This document shows positions 43,057 through 52,400 of a stretch of DNA of 64,000 bases, one piece after another. The notes below the pieces were generated by a model that was not told the origin of the DNA, ran no database searches, and saw only the letters and a program-made list of their open reading frames with translations. Source of the DNA: Longitalea arenae (GTDB lineage Bacteria; Bacteroidota; Bacteroidia; Chitinophagales; Chitinophagaceae); the NCBI RefSeq assembly GCF_016924755.1, contig NZ_JAFFJX010000013.1, forward strand, positions 1 to 64,000, read 5' to 3'. Each line of letters starts with the position of its first letter. Within the stretch, counting starts at the first letter, position 1. The position numbers and the translations under genes are program-made.

Positions 43057-43611
43057 TTATTTACCGGCTGCTTTACCAGCTTTACGACGGATATGCTCAC
43101 CAATGTATTTAACACCTTTTCCTTTGTAAGGCTCAGGTTTACGTAAGCTGCGTAATTTGGCGGCCACCTGTCCCAGTAATTGTTTGTCGATACCTTCCAG
43201 GGTGATCTTGGGGTTCTCCCCTTTTTCCTGAGCGGTAGCTACTTTCAATTCTTTGGGAACTTCAAATAAAATATTGTGAGAATAACCCAGTGACAGATCC
43301 AGCAGGTTACCCTGGTTGCTTGCTTTATAACCTACCCCAACCAACTCCAGTTTCTTTGTAAAACCTTCAGTAACACCTTTCACCATGTTAGCTACCAGCG
43401 CGCGGTACAAACCATGCAATGCACGGTGACGGATCTGGTCGGTAGGACGGGTGAATACTACTTCACCGTTCTCTACGGTTACTTTAATATCCCGGTCAAT
43501 GGCCTGTTTCAATTCGCCTTTAGGGCCTTTAACAGTGATCACATTGTCACCGCTCACGGTGATGTTCACTCCATTTGTAACAGGTACCGGTTTCTTACCT
43601 ATACGAGACAT
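43057..43611 (-). CDS. rplF: 50S ribosomal protein L6
   Basis: 184 residues. SRIGKKPVPV at the N-terminus and the two L6 domains with IDKQLLGQVAAKLRSLRKPEPYKGKG near the end. Its stop is followed at once by the octamer array. Confidence 0.97.
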   Translation of the reverse strand: MSRIGKKPVPVTNGVNITVSGDNVITVKGPKGELKQAIDRDIKVTVENGEVVFTRPTDQIRHRALHGLYRALVANMVKGVTEGFTKKLELVGVGYKASNQGNLLDLSLGYSHNILFEVPKELKVATAQEKGENPKITLEGIDKQLLGQVAAKLRSLRKPEPYKGKGVKYIGEHIRRKAGKAAGK

Positions 43612-43704
43612 AACTAATTCAGTTTTTAGTTTGTTGTTTATTGTTTCCGGCTGGCCCGACCGGTCAGCTCCTATAGGTTAAGAGCTTAATGTATCAGGCA
43701 ACCC

Positions 43705-43736
43705 CTTAGCACATCAGCACATTGGCTAATTAGCTA
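43705..43736. repeat. Octamer array after rpsH, 4 units
   Basis: CTTAGCAC, ATCAGCAC, ATTGGCTA, ATTAGCTA, ending four bases from the rpsH stop codon. Confidence 0.85.
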
Positions 43737-43740
43737 ATTA

Positions 43741-44139
43741 TTAATAGATATAGCAAAGAACTTCGCCGCCAACATTCTGGCTTTTGGCCTGCTTGTCGGT
43801 CATAACACCTTGTGATGTGCTCACAATGGCAACGCCCAAACCATTTTTCACTCTTTTGAATTCAGCAGGGCTGGCGTACTGACGTAAACCAGGACGGCTG
43901 ATCCTTTCCAGAGATTTGATAGCAGGCTCTTTACTTTGAGGATCATATTTCAGGGCTATTTTAATAACACCCTGTTTGTTATCATCCTCAAATTTGTATT
44001 TCAGAATGTATCCCTGATCGTATAAAATCTCAGTAATACGTTTTTTCAGATTAGAAGCCGGGATCTCTACAATCCGGTGTCCCGCCATCTGCGCATTACG
44101 AATTCTCGTCAGGAAGTCTGCTATGGGATCAGTAACCAT
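43741..44139 (-). CDS. rpsH: 30S ribosomal protein S8
   Basis: 132 residues. [18 protein letters not shown] and the C-terminal [20 protein letters not shown] are typical of S8. It binds the central 16S domain and often regulates spc operon mRNA. Confidence 0.97.
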   Translation of the reverse strand: MVTDPIADFLTRIRNAQMAGHRIVEIPASNLKKRITEILYDQGYILKYKFEDDNKQGVIKIALKYDPQSKEPAIKSLERISRPGLRQYASPAEFKRVKNGLGVAIVSTSQGVMTDKQAKSQNVGGEVLCYIY

Positions 44140-44246
44140 GTTTATTTTAAATTAAAACAGTTTTATAATTTTATTCAAGAGTAGTACCTGCTTACAGGCT
44201 TGCTCTCGTGTCTTGTGAGGCTTTCCGATACGTATCGGGCCTGCCC

Positions 44247-44516
44247 TTACCAGGAAGCTTTTCTTACGCCTGGAATTTTACCCGCTAATGCCATATCACG
44301 GAACGTAACACGGCTCATGCCGAAGTAACGGATATATCCTTTCGGACGACCTGTTAACTGGCAGCGGTTTTTCAGACGAACTTTCGAAGAGTTCTTCGGC
44401 ATTTCATCTAAAGCTTTCCAATCGCCGGCAGCTTTCAGTGTAGCACGTTTTTCGGCATACTGAGCTACCATACGTTCTCTTTTTCTTTGTCTGGCTTTAA
44501 CTGACTCTTTAGCCAT
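44247..44516 (-). CDS. rpsN: 30S ribosomal protein S14 (long, zinc-free form)
   Basis: 89 residues, the C-minus form with only one cysteine and no zinc CxxC pairs. Ends with [22 protein letters not shown]. It starts 430 bp before the next zinc-type gene would be expected, and no second copy is in the window. Confidence 0.97.
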   Translation of the reverse strand: MAKESVKARQRKRERMVAQYAEKRATLKAAGDWKALDEMPKNSSKVRLKNRCQLTGRPKGYIRYFGMSRVTFRDMALAGKIPGVRKASW

Positions 44517-44625
44517 AATTATTTAAAATTTTGAGATTTTTAGATTTACAGATCCCGGGATTACCAATTCCAACCGTTTACTGCTGCTCCTGATTCCCGC
44601 CTCTCCTACACTTTATATTTATATC

Positions 44626-45195
44626 TTAATCCTTTTTTGCTCCTTTGAACGGCATGCCCAGCTCTTTCAACAGTTCATAAGCCTCTTCATTGGTTTGGGC
44701 AGTAGTTACAAAAGTGATATCCATACCTGTGATCTTGTTCACCTTGTCGATGTCGATCTCAGGGAAGATGATCTGCTCGGTAACACCCAGGGTATAGTTA
44801 CCACGGCCGTCGAATGCTTTATCGTTGATCCCTTTGAAGTCACGTACACGAGGTAATGAAGTAGCGATCAGCCTGTCGAGGAACTCGTACATTTTGGTGC
44901 CGCGCAAAGTAACGCGGGCGCCGATCGGCATATTCTTACGCAACTTAAAGTTCGAGATGTCTTTTTTAGACATGGTAGGCGTTGCCTTCTGACCAGAGAT
45001 CATTGTCAGCTCATCAATAGCCACATCCACGAGCTTCTTGTCAGAAACGGCTCCGTTCACACCGCGGTTGATACAGATCTTTTCCAAACGGGGACACTGC
45101 ATCACCGTGCTATAGCTGAAACGTTTCATTAAAGCAGGTACAACTTCTTTTTTGTACTTGTCTGCCAGCCTTGGAGTGTATTTTGTTGTAGACAT
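44626..45195 (-). CDS. rplE: 50S ribosomal protein L5
   Basis: 189 residues. [19 protein letters not shown] and [16 protein letters not shown] are typical of L5, which contacts 5S rRNA and P-site tRNA. Confidence 0.97.
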   Translation of the reverse strand: MSTTKYTPRLADKYKKEVVPALMKRFSYSTVMQCPRLEKICINRGVNGAVSDKKLVDVAIDELTMISGQKATPTMSKKDISNFKLRKNMPIGARVTLRGTKMYEFLDRLIATSLPRVRDFKGINDKAFDGRGNYTLGVTEQIIFPEIDIDKVNKITGMDITFVTTAQTNEEAYELLKELGMPFKGAKKD

Positions 45196-45263
45196 TTTTA
45201 TTTAGCTTAGCGCGTTATGTTTAATGCTTGCGCAAACAGCATAACGCAATTGATAATCGATAG

Positions 45264-45602
45264 TTATTTTATAGCTTCACCAGATTTTTTAGAAACACGC
45301 ACCAGCTTTCCTTCTTCACGGGTACGTTTTACTTTTACCCCGGCACCAGCTTTGGCATCCCACAGCATCACATTGGAGATGTGGATGGCAGCTTCTTTCT
45401 TTACAATACCGCCGCGGGTATTACGTGCAGAAGGCTTGGTATGGCGGGTAACAATGTTCACGCCTTCCACCAGCACACGCGACTTCTCCGGAAATACTTC
45501 CAGTACCTTGCGGGGTTTCTTAGCGTCTTTGTCGTCACCGGCAATAACTACTACGGTGTCGCCTTTTTTAATATTAAACTTTGGTTTGAATCTGTTGCTC
45601 AT
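45264..45602 (-). CDS. rplX: 50S ribosomal protein L24
   Basis: 112 residues. A KOW motif (KGDTVVVIAGDDKDAKKPRK) near the N-terminus identifies L24. ATG 45602 was chosen; the upstream frame start adds ten residues encoded by a heptamer repeat array. Confidence 0.96.
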   Translation of the reverse strand: MSNRFKPKFNIKKGDTVVVIAGDDKDAKKPRKVLEVFPEKSRVLVEGVNIVTRHTKPSARNTRGGIVKKEAAIHISNVMLWDAKAGAGVKVKRTREEGKLVRVSKKSGEAIK

Positions 45603-45610
45603 TTTATTTA

Positions 45611-45707
45611 AGCTTTTAGCTAAAAGCTGCAAGCTGCAGGCTTAAAGCCGTTTTCAATTATATTTCATGCAAGCGTGAAGCGCGGTGCTTACAGCTTGCA
45701 GCTTGTT
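45611..45707. repeat. Opposed heptamer arrays between rplN and rplX
   Basis: Five AGCTNNN words at 45611-45645 (AGCTTTT, AGCTAAA, AGCTGCA x2, GGCTTAA) and three GCTTNCA words at 45687-45707. AAGCTGCAAGCTG (45624-45636) pairs perfectly with CAGCTTGCAGCTT (45692-45704). Both arrays have a 7-bp period. Confidence 0.88.
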
Positions 45708-45709
45708 TT

Positions 45710-46078
45710 TTATAAAACTTCCGGAGCCAAAGAAATAATCTTCATGTATCCTTTATCACGCAACTCCCTGGCTACGGGTCCGAAAATACGGGTACCGCGT
45801 GGCTCATCTGACTGATTCAACAGCACTACGGCATTGTCATCAAACCGGATATAAGATCCGTCCTTGCGGCGTAATTTATTCTTTGTGCGAACAATTACCG
45901 CTTTGGTAACAGTGCCTTTTTTAATACCACCGGCCGGAATAGCATCCTTTACGGTCACTACAATTTTATCGCCTATTTTGGCGTAATCCTGGCCGCTGTT
46001 TCCCAGTACACGGATACACAGTACTTCCTTGGCGCCACTGTTATCAGCTACATTTAATCTGGACTCTTGCTGAATCAT
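45710..46078 (-). CDS. rplN: 50S ribosomal protein L14
   Basis: 122 residues. [18 protein letters not shown] and [19 protein letters not shown] are textbook L14. First gene of the spc half. Confidence 0.97.
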   Translation of the reverse strand: MIQQESRLNVADNSGAKEVLCIRVLGNSGQDYAKIGDKIVVTVKDAIPAGGIKKGTVTKAVIVRTKNKLRRKDGSYIRFDDNAVVLLNQSDEPRGTRIFGPVARELRDKGYMKIISLAPEVL

Positions 46079-46198
46079 TTTATTAGCTTTTTAGCTCTCA
46101 GCCTTTGGCTCCCTTCCGGGAACCAATAGCGAATGATTAATAATTTATTTGAAATCGTCGTTGGTGAACAGGCTTGCATTCCTGCCCCAACAGCTATA

Positions 46199-46456
46199 TT
46201 ACTTCGCCTTTTCAACTACTTCAACCAGTCTCCAGCGTTTCGTTTTACTCAGGGGACGGGTTTCCATAATGCGAACAGTATCGCCTATGGTGCACTCATT
46301 TTTCTCATCATGAGCGTGGAATTTGGTAGTCTTCTTTACGAACTTACCGTAGATGGGGTGCTTTACTTTTCTTTCTACCGAAACAGTGATGGTCTTTTCC
46401 ATTCTGTTGCTGGTAACAACCCCAATTCTTGTTTTACGCAAATTTCTATCAGACAT
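46199..46456 (-). CDS. rpsQ: 30S ribosomal protein S17
   Basis: 85 residues. [20 protein letters not shown] and [20 protein letters not shown] define S17. ATG 46456 chosen; an upstream ATG would include octamer-array translation ([17 protein letters not shown]). Confidence 0.96.
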   Translation of the reverse strand: MSDRNLRKTRIGVVTSNRMEKTITVSVERKVKHPIYGKFVKKTTKFHAHDEKNECTIGDTVRIMETRPLSKTKRWRLVEVVEKAK

Positions 46457-46474
46457 TATAAAAAATTTGATAAG

Positions 46475-46541
46475 TTGATAATTAGCAAATGTGATAATTA
46501 AAACCAACTAGCATATTAGCACATTGGCTAATTAGCACATT
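46475..46541. repeat. Opposed octamer arrays between rpmC and rpsQ
   Basis: 46475-46498: TTGATAAT, TAGCAAAT, GTGATAAT; 46515-46538: ATTAGCAC, ATTGGCTA, ATTAGCAC. The two blocks are nearly complementary (7 of 8 in the first two words). Confidence 0.85.
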
Positions 46542-46749
46542 ATTTTGCCAATTCCTTTTTTCTTAATTCTGTTTTTAAACGAGCCACATCCCTGCGCAGG
46601 TCGCGAATGCTCATCGGATTTTCCAGCGGAGAAATTGCATGCGCAAACTCCAGCTTTTTCAGCCGCAGCTCATCTTCCTGGATCCGGGCTTTCAGATCAG
46701 CCTCACTCATATCATTCAGGCTCTTTACAAAATCGATTCTCTTTGCCAT
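46540..46749 (-). CDS. rpmC: 50S ribosomal protein L29
   Basis: 69 residues. MSEADLKARIQEDELRLKKLEFAHAI... and IRDLRRDVARLKTELRKKE are typical of L29, near the exit tunnel. ATG 46749 chosen over an upstream start in the repeat. Confidence 0.96.
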   Translation of the reverse strand: MAKRIDFVKSLNDMSEADLKARIQEDELRLKKLEFAHAISPLENPMSIRDLRRDVARLKTELRKKELAK

Positions 46750-46780
46750 ATTAATAATTTGAAGATTTGATAAATAGCTC

Positions 46781-46804
46781 ATTAGCACATCAGCTAATTA
46801 GCAC
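46781..46804. repeat. Octamer array after rplP, 3 units
   Basis: ATTAGCAC, ATCAGCTA, ATTAGCAC, ending seven bases from the rplP stop codon. Confidence 0.85.
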
Positions 46805-46811
46805 ATTATGC

Positions 46812-47231
46812 TTATGCGCTATAGTCGCGTCTTACAATGAACTTGGTTTTAATGGGCAGTTTTTGAGCCGCCAGTTCCATGGCTTCTTTTGCTACTGCTT
46901 CTGATACCCCATCGCACTCGAACAAAATGCGACCTGGCTCAACTACTGCAGCCCAGAATTCAGGGTTACCTTTACCTTTACCCATCCTCACTTCAAGTGG
47001 CTTGCGGGTAATGGGTTTATCAGGAAATATACGGATCCAAACATTACCTTCACGCTTCATGGCGCGGGTCATAGCCTGACGAGCAGCTTCGATCTGACGG
47101 TTTGTTAACCAGATAGCTTCCTGAGCTTTCAAACCGAAAGAACCAAAAGAGATGGTAGTACCACGTTTGGCTACCTCGCGGATGCGGCCCTTTTGCGCTT
47201 TGCGGTGTTTCGTTCTTTTAGGCTGTAACAT
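46812..47231 (-). CDS. rplP: 50S ribosomal protein L16
   Basis: 139 residues. [19 protein letters not shown]-like [10 protein letters not shown] and [14 protein letters not shown] are L16 hallmarks. It helps organise the A-site of the 50S subunit. Confidence 0.97.
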   Translation of the reverse strand: MLQPKRTKHRKAQKGRIREVAKRGTTISFGSFGLKAQEAIWLTNRQIEAARQAMTRAMKREGNVWIRIFPDKPITRKPLEVRMGKGKGNPEFWAAVVEPGRILFECDGVSEAVAKEAMELAAQKLPIKTKFIVRRDYSA

Positions 47232-47280
47232 TTATAAAACAATTTGATAATTAGAAAAATTGATACTTAACCAGGGGGCA

Positions 47281-48096
47281 TTAATGCTGACCACCTCCGC
47301 CGCCTCTGCGATCGCCGCGGTCTCCACCGCCTCTTCTGTCGCCACCGCCTCTTCTTTCGCCGCGATGACCACCATGGCCACCATGACCACCTTCACCTTC
47401 TCTTCTGTCTCTTCTGTCGTTCACATCGCTCTTACCGCCAACGAGGTTCGGGTTCAGATCTCTTTTACCCAGTACTTCACCTTTACAGATCCATACTTTG
47501 ATCCCGATCTTACCGTAAACAGTCAACGCAAATACGTTTGCGTAGTCGATATCCATACGCAGGGTATGCAATGGAGTACGACCTTGTTTGATCTCTTCGG
47601 TACGGGCAATTTCAGCACCACCCAAACGACCGCTGATCTTTATTTTGATACCTTCAGCACCCATGCGCAGTGCAGAAGCGATTGCCATTTTAATGGCGCG
47701 TTTGTAGTTGATACGGTTTTCGATCTGACGGGCGATGGTATCGCCTACGATCATCGCATCCAACTCGGGACGACGAATTTCGAGGATGTTGATCTGCACA
47801 TCTTCTTTACCTGTCAGTTTCTTCAGCTCTTCTTTGATGCGATCAACTTCGTTCCCACCTTTACCTATGATAATACCAGGCTTGGAAGTGTGAATGGTAA
47901 CAATCAGTTTATTCAGCGTACGCTCAATAACTATTTTAGAGATACCACCTTTATTGATACGGGCGTTCAGATAAGTTCTGATCTTGTTATCCTCGATCAA
48001 CTTGGTAGAAAAATCTTTTTTGTTACCATACCAGTTAGATTCCCAACCGCGGATAATCCCTAACCTGGCACCAATAGGATTCGTTTTCTGACCCAT
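47281..48096 (-). CDS. rpsC: 30S ribosomal protein S3 with Gly/Arg/His-rich tail
   Basis: 271 residues, about 40 more than E. coli S3. [20 protein letters not shown] and the KH motif ([18 protein letters not shown]) are standard. The last about 45 residues are a low-complexity tail ([20 protein letters not shown] repeats), unlike typical S3 and possibly RNA-binding. Confidence 0.97.
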   Translation of the reverse strand: MGQKTNPIGARLGIIRGWESNWYGNKKDFSTKLIEDNKIRTYLNARINKGGISKIVIERTLNKLIVTIHTSKPGIIIGKGGNEVDRIKEELKKLTGKEDVQINILEIRRPELDAMIVGDTIARQIENRINYKRAIKMAIASALRMGAEGIKIKISGRLGGAEIARTEEIKQGRTPLHTLRMDIDYANVFALTVYGKIGIKVWICKGEVLGKRDLNPNLVGGKSDVNDRRDRREGEGGHGGHGGHRGERRGGGDRRGGGDRGDRRGGGGGQH

Positions 48097-48121
48097 TTAT
48101 TTTAATTTGAAAATTTGCTAA

Positions 48122-48463
48122 TTATTTAACATCAACGATTATGGTTACGTGGTTACTGCGCTTGCGAAGGCGATAAGCACGGCCTTGCGGGGCGGGTAAC
48201 ATTCTTTTCAAAGTACGTGCGCCGTCAACAAAGATCGTTTTCACAATTAAGCCGGCATCAGCAGCGCTTTGTCCTTCGTTCTTTTGCTCCCAGTTACTAA
48301 TGGCGCTCTTTAATAATTTATAAAGCGGTGTGGCAGAATGCTGAGGATGAAATTCCAGCAACGCTAATGCCTTTTCCACTTCAACACCACGTATTTCATC
48401 AGCCAGCAAACGCATTCTGCGGGGTGATGTGGGATAATTTCTAAGTTTTGCTACAGCTTCCAT
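48122..48463 (-). CDS. rplV: 50S ribosomal protein L22
   Basis: 113 residues. NYPTSPRRMRLLADEIRGV and FVDGARTLKRMLPAPQGRA, the tunnel-lining loop, are typical L22. Confidence 0.97.
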   Translation of the reverse strand: MEAVAKLRNYPTSPRRMRLLADEIRGVEVEKALALLEFHPQHSATPLYKLLKSAISNWEQKNEGQSAADAGLIVKTIFVDGARTLKRMLPAPQGRAYRLRKRSNHVTIIVDVK

Positions 48464-48520
48464 TTTTATTATTTCTGATTTCTGATCCCGGGTCCTTCAA
48501 CCTGGAATATTGAAATTTTA

Positions 48521-48793
48521 TTAACCAACTTTTTTACTTGAGTGTCCTTTGAACTGGCGCGTAGGAGCAAACTCACCCAGCTTATGACCAACCATAAATT
48601 CGGTTACATATACTGGTATGAACTTGTTGCCATTGTGCACAGCGAACGTATGACCTACAAAATCCGGAGTGATGGTAGAACGACGGCTCCAGGTTTTGAT
48701 CACACCTTTCTTTACTTTGCCATCGTTAATGCCAAGTACTTTATTCTCCAGTTTGGCGGCTACATAAGGACCTTTTTTTATTGAACGAGCCAT
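48521..48793 (-). CDS. rpsS: 30S ribosomal protein S19
   Basis: 90 residues. [17 protein letters not shown] and [20 protein letters not shown] identify S19. Confidence 0.97.
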   Translation of the reverse strand: MARSIKKGPYVAAKLENKVLGINDGKVKKGVIKTWSRRSTITPDFVGHTFAVHNGNKFIPVYVTEFMVGHKLGEFAPTRQFKGHSSKKVG

Positions 48794-48802
48794 AATTTTA
48801 AT

Positions 48803-48834
48803 TTGATAATGTGATAATTTGACAATGTGATAAT
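48803..48834. repeat. Octamer array between rplB and rpsS
   Basis: TTGATAAT, GTGATAAT, TTGACAAT, GTGATAAT. A short opposing piece ATCAGCACATT follows at 48841. Confidence 0.82.
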
Positions 48835-48849
48835 GAAATCATCAGCACA

Positions 48850-49689
48850 TTACTTCGCCAGCTTTTTGCCGTTCTTACGTTGAATGATCAGCTTATCGCT
48901 TCCTTTACCTGATTTACGTGTTTTCAGACCTTTGGCGTATTTACCCGTTCTGGAACGTGGGTGACCACCAGAAGCCTTACCTTCACCACCACCCATTGGG
49001 TGATCTACAGGGTTCATCGCAACACCACGGTTACGGGGGCGGATACCTCTCCAACGGTTACGACCCGCTTTACCCATCATTTCAAGGTTGTGGTCGCCAT
49101 TGCTTACTACACCTACTGTAGCATAGCAGTTGATGAGGATCTTTCTCAATTCACCGGAAGGCATTTTCAATACAGCGTATTTCTCTTCCTTGTTGGTGAG
49201 CTGGGCAGAAGTACCTGCACTGCGCACCAGTTTACCACCCTGGCCAGGTTGCATTTCGATGTTATGCACGTTAGTACCCAGTGGCATGTTCTTCATTTGA
49301 AGCGCATTTCCCACTTCAGGCGCTACGCTGTCGCCGCTCAGGATGGTAGCACCAACCTGTAAGCCCTGGGGCGCCAGGATATATCTTTTCTCACCGTCTA
49401 CATAGTTGATCAATGCGATAAATGCAGTACGGTTTGGATCATACTCAATAGAAGCTACGGTACCAGGAATATCTTTCTTGTTGCGTTTGAAGTCGATGAT
49501 ACGGAACATCTTCTTGTGTCCGCCACCAATATAACGCATAGATCTTCTACCCTGGGCATTACGGCCGCCGGTTGCTTTTACTTTCTCCAGCAGGCTTCTT
49601 TCTGGTGTATCGGTAGTGATTTCAGCATACGCATTTCCAATTCTCCAACGCGTACCTGCTGTTACCGGTTTGTATTTTTTAAGTGCCAT
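48850..49689 (-). CDS. rplB: 50S ribosomal protein L2
   Basis: 279 residues. [20 protein letters not shown], with the conserved His, is the L2 core near the peptidyl-transferase centre. Confidence 0.98.
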   Translation of the reverse strand: MALKKYKPVTAGTRWRIGNAYAEITTDTPERSLLEKVKATGGRNAQGRRSMRYIGGGHKKMFRIIDFKRNKKDIPGTVASIEYDPNRTAFIALINYVDGEKRYILAPQGLQVGATILSGDSVAPEVGNALQMKNMPLGTNVHNIEMQPGQGGKLVRSAGTSAQLTNKEEKYAVLKMPSGELRKILINCYATVGVVSNGDHNLEMMGKAGRNRWRGIRPRNRGVAMNPVDHPMGGGEGKASGGHPRSRTGKYAKGLKTRKSGKGSDKLIIQRKNGKKLAK

Positions 49690-49767
49690 GTTTTCTTCTT
49701 ATACTGTTATAAAATCTTGGTCAATACTTTGCGGCGATTGACTCGCCATTCTTACTCCGCGGGCGGA

Positions 49768-50067
49768 TTAAATGTTAGCGTACAGATCGATGCTCTCCCC
49801 TTCTGCTACCTTCACATACGCTTTTTTGTATGCCGGTTTTACACCGGAAATAAAGCCGGATTTAGTGAACCGGTTCTTTGCTTTACCGGGCACTACCACC
49901 GTATTTACTTCTGTAACCGTTACACCGTAAAAGCTTTCAATGGCTTTTTTAATTTCCAGTTTGTTGGCTTTGCGGTTTACCCGAAAAGCAAAAGTTCTTT
50001 TTGCATCAGAAAGCTTGTTGCTTTTTTCGGTAACGATCGGTTTTATTAATACTTCTGTGAGTTTCAT
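49768..50067 (-). CDS. rplW: 50S ribosomal protein L23
   Basis: 99 residues. LIKPIVTEKSNKLSDAKRTF and ESFYGVTVTEVNTVVVPGK are L23. ATG 50067 chosen over an upstream start without similarity. Confidence 0.96.
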   Translation of the reverse strand: MKLTEVLIKPIVTEKSNKLSDAKRTFAFRVNRKANKLEIKKAIESFYGVTVTEVNTVVVPGKAKNRFTKSGFISGVKPAYKKAYVKVAEGESIDLYANI

Positions 50068-50104
50068 AATACTTTGTTTGAAAATTGGTGAATTCAATCA
50101 GCCC

Positions 50105-50120
50105 ATCAGCTAATTAGCAC
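50105..50120. repeat. Octamer words after rplD, 2 units
   Basis: ATCAGCTA, ATTAGCAC, close to the rplD stop codon (50124). Short form of the array. Confidence 0.6.
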
Positions 50121-50123
50121 ACA

Positions 50124-50756
50124 TTATGCCTCTACTCCTTCTTCACTGAAGAACTTGGCAGCACTTTCAGTCAGCAACAATACATCGGCATTCACAATAT
50201 CATATGTATTGATATCAGCGAACTGAATGCTGAGTGCATTTGGAATGTTACGAACACTCAACTGCAGGTTCTCATTATACTCAGGTAAAATAACCAGTGC
50301 TTTTTTATTGTCGATCTTCAGGCTGCTCATGATCTCAACAAATTGTTTTGTTTTGGGAGCATCCAGGTTGATATCTTCAACAACTACAATGGCATTCTCT
50401 TTTGCTTTATAAGACAACGCACTGATCTTGGCGAGGTCTTTTACTTTACGGTTCAGCTTGAAATCGTAATCGCGGGGTTTGGGACCGAAGATGGTACCAC
50501 CACCTTTGAACAGCGGGTTACGGATATTACCTTTACGGGAACCACCAGTACCCTTCTGACGGTGCAGTTTTTTGCTGGAACCTTTAACTTCCAAACGGGT
50601 TTTCACTTTGTGCGTACCCTGACGTTGTGCAGCCAGATATTGCTTTACAGCCAGGTAAACAACGTGATTGTTCGGCTCCGTAGCGAAAATATCATCGGCT
50701 AAATCTACAGAACGACCGGTTTTAGCACCCTTTATACTTAAAACATCTACTTGCAT
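50124..50756 (-). CDS. rplD: 50S ribosomal protein L4
   Basis: 210 residues. RLEVKGSSKKLHRQKGTGGS and GGGTIFGPKPRDY are the L4 core; L4 represses its own operon in E. coli via a leader hairpin. Confidence 0.97.
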   Translation of the reverse strand: MQVDVLSIKGAKTGRSVDLADDIFATEPNNHVVYLAVKQYLAAQRQGTHKVKTRLEVKGSSKKLHRQKGTGGSRKGNIRNPLFKGGGTIFGPKPRDYDFKLNRKVKDLAKISALSYKAKENAIVVVEDINLDAPKTKQFVEIMSSLKIDNKKALVILPEYNENLQLSVRNIPNALSIQFADINTYDIVNADVLLLTESAAKFFSEEGVEA

Positions 50757-50816
50757 CGTACTTTATATTTAAGATTACCTTCCCACAGAGCGGGAAATAA
50801 ATCTGCAATAACAAAA

Positions 50817-51434
50817 TTATTTTTGAATGTAAACTATCGCGCCATTGTGACCGGGAACAGATCCGTTCACCAGGATGTAATTCTTGTCAGGGAATACTTT
50901 CAGGATCTTCAGGCTTTTAACTTTCACGCGATCGTTACCCATACGGCCGGCCATGCGCATACCTTTGAATACGCGTGAGGCGTCTGATGAGTTACCAATT
51001 GAACCCGGAGCGCGCTGACGGTCGTGCTGACCGTGGCTTTGCTCGCCCACACCACTAAATCCGTGACGTTTAACAACACCCTGAAAACCTTTACCTTTTG
51101 TAGTGCCAACAACGTCAACTTTTTCACCTTCAGTGAAAATGTCAACGGTAATAGCATCACCTAAATTCTTGTCAGTAAAATAATTGCGGAATTCCTTAAC
51201 AAATTTCTTGGCGGCTGTATTGGCCTTTGCGAAGTGATTTTTTTCTGCAGCGTTTGTGTGCTTGTCGTTCTTATCACCGTAAGCTAACTGAACGGCGTTA
51301 TAGCCATCTGTTTCGGTAGTTTTTACCTGGGTCACAATACAGGGACCTGCTTCAATGATGGTGCAGGCTGTTTGCTTGCCATCCTGACTGAAGATGCTGG
51401 TCATCCCGATCTTTTTACCAATGATTCCTTTCAT
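50817..51434 (-). CDS. rplC: 50S ribosomal protein L3
   Basis: 205 residues. [20 protein letters not shown] and [20 protein letters not shown] are L3 hallmarks. The longest frame starts 40 codons upstream, in leader sequence; ATG 51434 was chosen. Confidence 0.97.
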   Translation of the reverse strand: MKGIIGKKIGMTSIFSQDGKQTACTIIEAGPCIVTQVKTTETDGYNAVQLAYGDKNDKHTNAAEKNHFAKANTAAKKFVKEFRNYFTDKNLGDAITVDIFTEGEKVDVVGTTKGKGFQGVVKRHGFSGVGEQSHGQHDRQRAPGSIGNSSDASRVFKGMRMAGRMGNDRVKVKSLKILKVFPDKNYILVNGSVPGHNGAIVYIQK

Positions 51435-51800
51435 CGTTGTTCGGTTTGTGCCCTCGTGGTTGAAGAGACATTTGCGTAATGATTGCAGAACAGGGTGTTC
51501 TGTTGGACGCTTATCCGCCGGGCGGCGGACAGGCACAACCATGCACAACTTCAATCTCCGTTTGCTGCCGACCTTTTCCGTTGTTCACCCTAATTGTAAG
51601 GGTTGCTTTAGAAGTACCGGCAGTAAACTAACCTCGAAGGGCTAGTTCATATTTTAAAATTTTTATAATCTCTTTTGAGCGTGAATCAGTTACAACTTTC
51701 TTCAATCTCCCCTTTTCACGGCTTTGTACACCCAGCGCTGTTTTATCTGCCCGTTTAAGGACCAGAGTTTACAGATGGGATGGAAAGAACTTTATGAAAA
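51435..51800 (-). promoter_or_regulatory. rplC leader region with two hairpins
   Basis: 366 bp between the rpsJ terminator and rplC. On the minus strand two short perfect hairpins: TCCGCC-GCCC-GGCGGA (51529-51514) and CAGAACA-CCC-TGTTCTG (51502-51486). Such a leader could be a target for L4- or L3-type autoregulation. No TAnnTTTG promoter element was found here. Confidence 0.4.
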
Positions 51801-51835
51801 AACCCTGTCAGGATTTTTAAAACCCTGACAGGGTT
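51801..51835 (-). terminator. Strong terminator between rpsJ and rplC
   Basis: AACCCTGTCAGG/CCTGACAGGGTT, 12-bp perfect arms, followed on the minus strand by TTTTTTCAT. It begins 13 bp after the rpsJ stop. Confidence 0.9.
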
Positions 51836-51847
51836 CATTACTTGCTA

Positions 51848-52153
51848 TCAAGCTTTGATCTCAACCTCAACACCACTGGGTAAGTCAAGCTTACTCAGAG
51901 CATCTACTGTACGGCTGCTAGATGTATAAATATCTAATAACCGCTTGTGCGTGCACAACTGGAACTGCTCACGGCTCTTTTTATTCACGTGGGGTGAACG
52001 CAATACGGTAAATATCTTTTTACGTGTAGGTAAAGGAATTGGACCTGTTACCACAGCGCCAGTGCTGCGAACGGTTTTTACGATCTTTTCAGCAGATTTA
52101 TCTACCAGATTGTGATCGTAAGACTGTAATTTTATTCTGATTCGCTGAGACAT
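51848..52153 (-). CDS. rpsJ: 30S ribosomal protein S10
   Basis: 101 residues. [17 protein letters not shown] and [22 protein letters not shown] are S10. First gene of the cluster; here followed by a strong terminator. Confidence 0.97.
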   Translation of the reverse strand: MSQRIRIKLQSYDHNLVDKSAEKIVKTVRSTGAVVTGPIPLPTRKKIFTVLRSPHVNKKSREQFQLCTHKRLLDIYTSSSRTVDALSKLDLPSGVEVEIKA

Positions 52154-52160
52154 ATTGCAA

Positions 52161-52192
52161 AACCCAATTTTTCCAATGGGGATGCAAAGGTA
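52161..52192 (-). promoter_or_regulatory. rpsJ -7 element and 5'-leader hairpin
   Basis: The minus strand reads TACCTTTG (52192-52185), then CATC, a small hairpin CCCA...TGGG and GTTTTGCAATATG. The layout matches that of rpsA: TTTGCA, CCC, GGGTTTT, ATG. Confidence 0.5.
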
Positions 52193-52400
52193 GGGGTTGA
52201 TAATTACTGTGCAAAAGATTTCTCATAAAATTTTACGTCAGGGGCGAAAAAAATACCAAAAATGGGCGTTTTTGCGGCTTTTACGGTCCTTTTACCCCCT
52301 TTTTAAGCCACGCTTTCCCGGCGCTAACTGCAAATTTGCTGCCGCTCTGGCGCTAAGCATACTTTCCGGTCTCTTCCCCTCCCCGCCCTTTTCTCTCGAT

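Noticed and set aside
47281-48096. S3 tail considered as a frameshift artefact
   Set aside because: The Gly/Arg/His-rich tail is in frame, ends in a clean stop and resembles low-complexity tails of other ribosomal proteins in this phylum; kept as a real extension.
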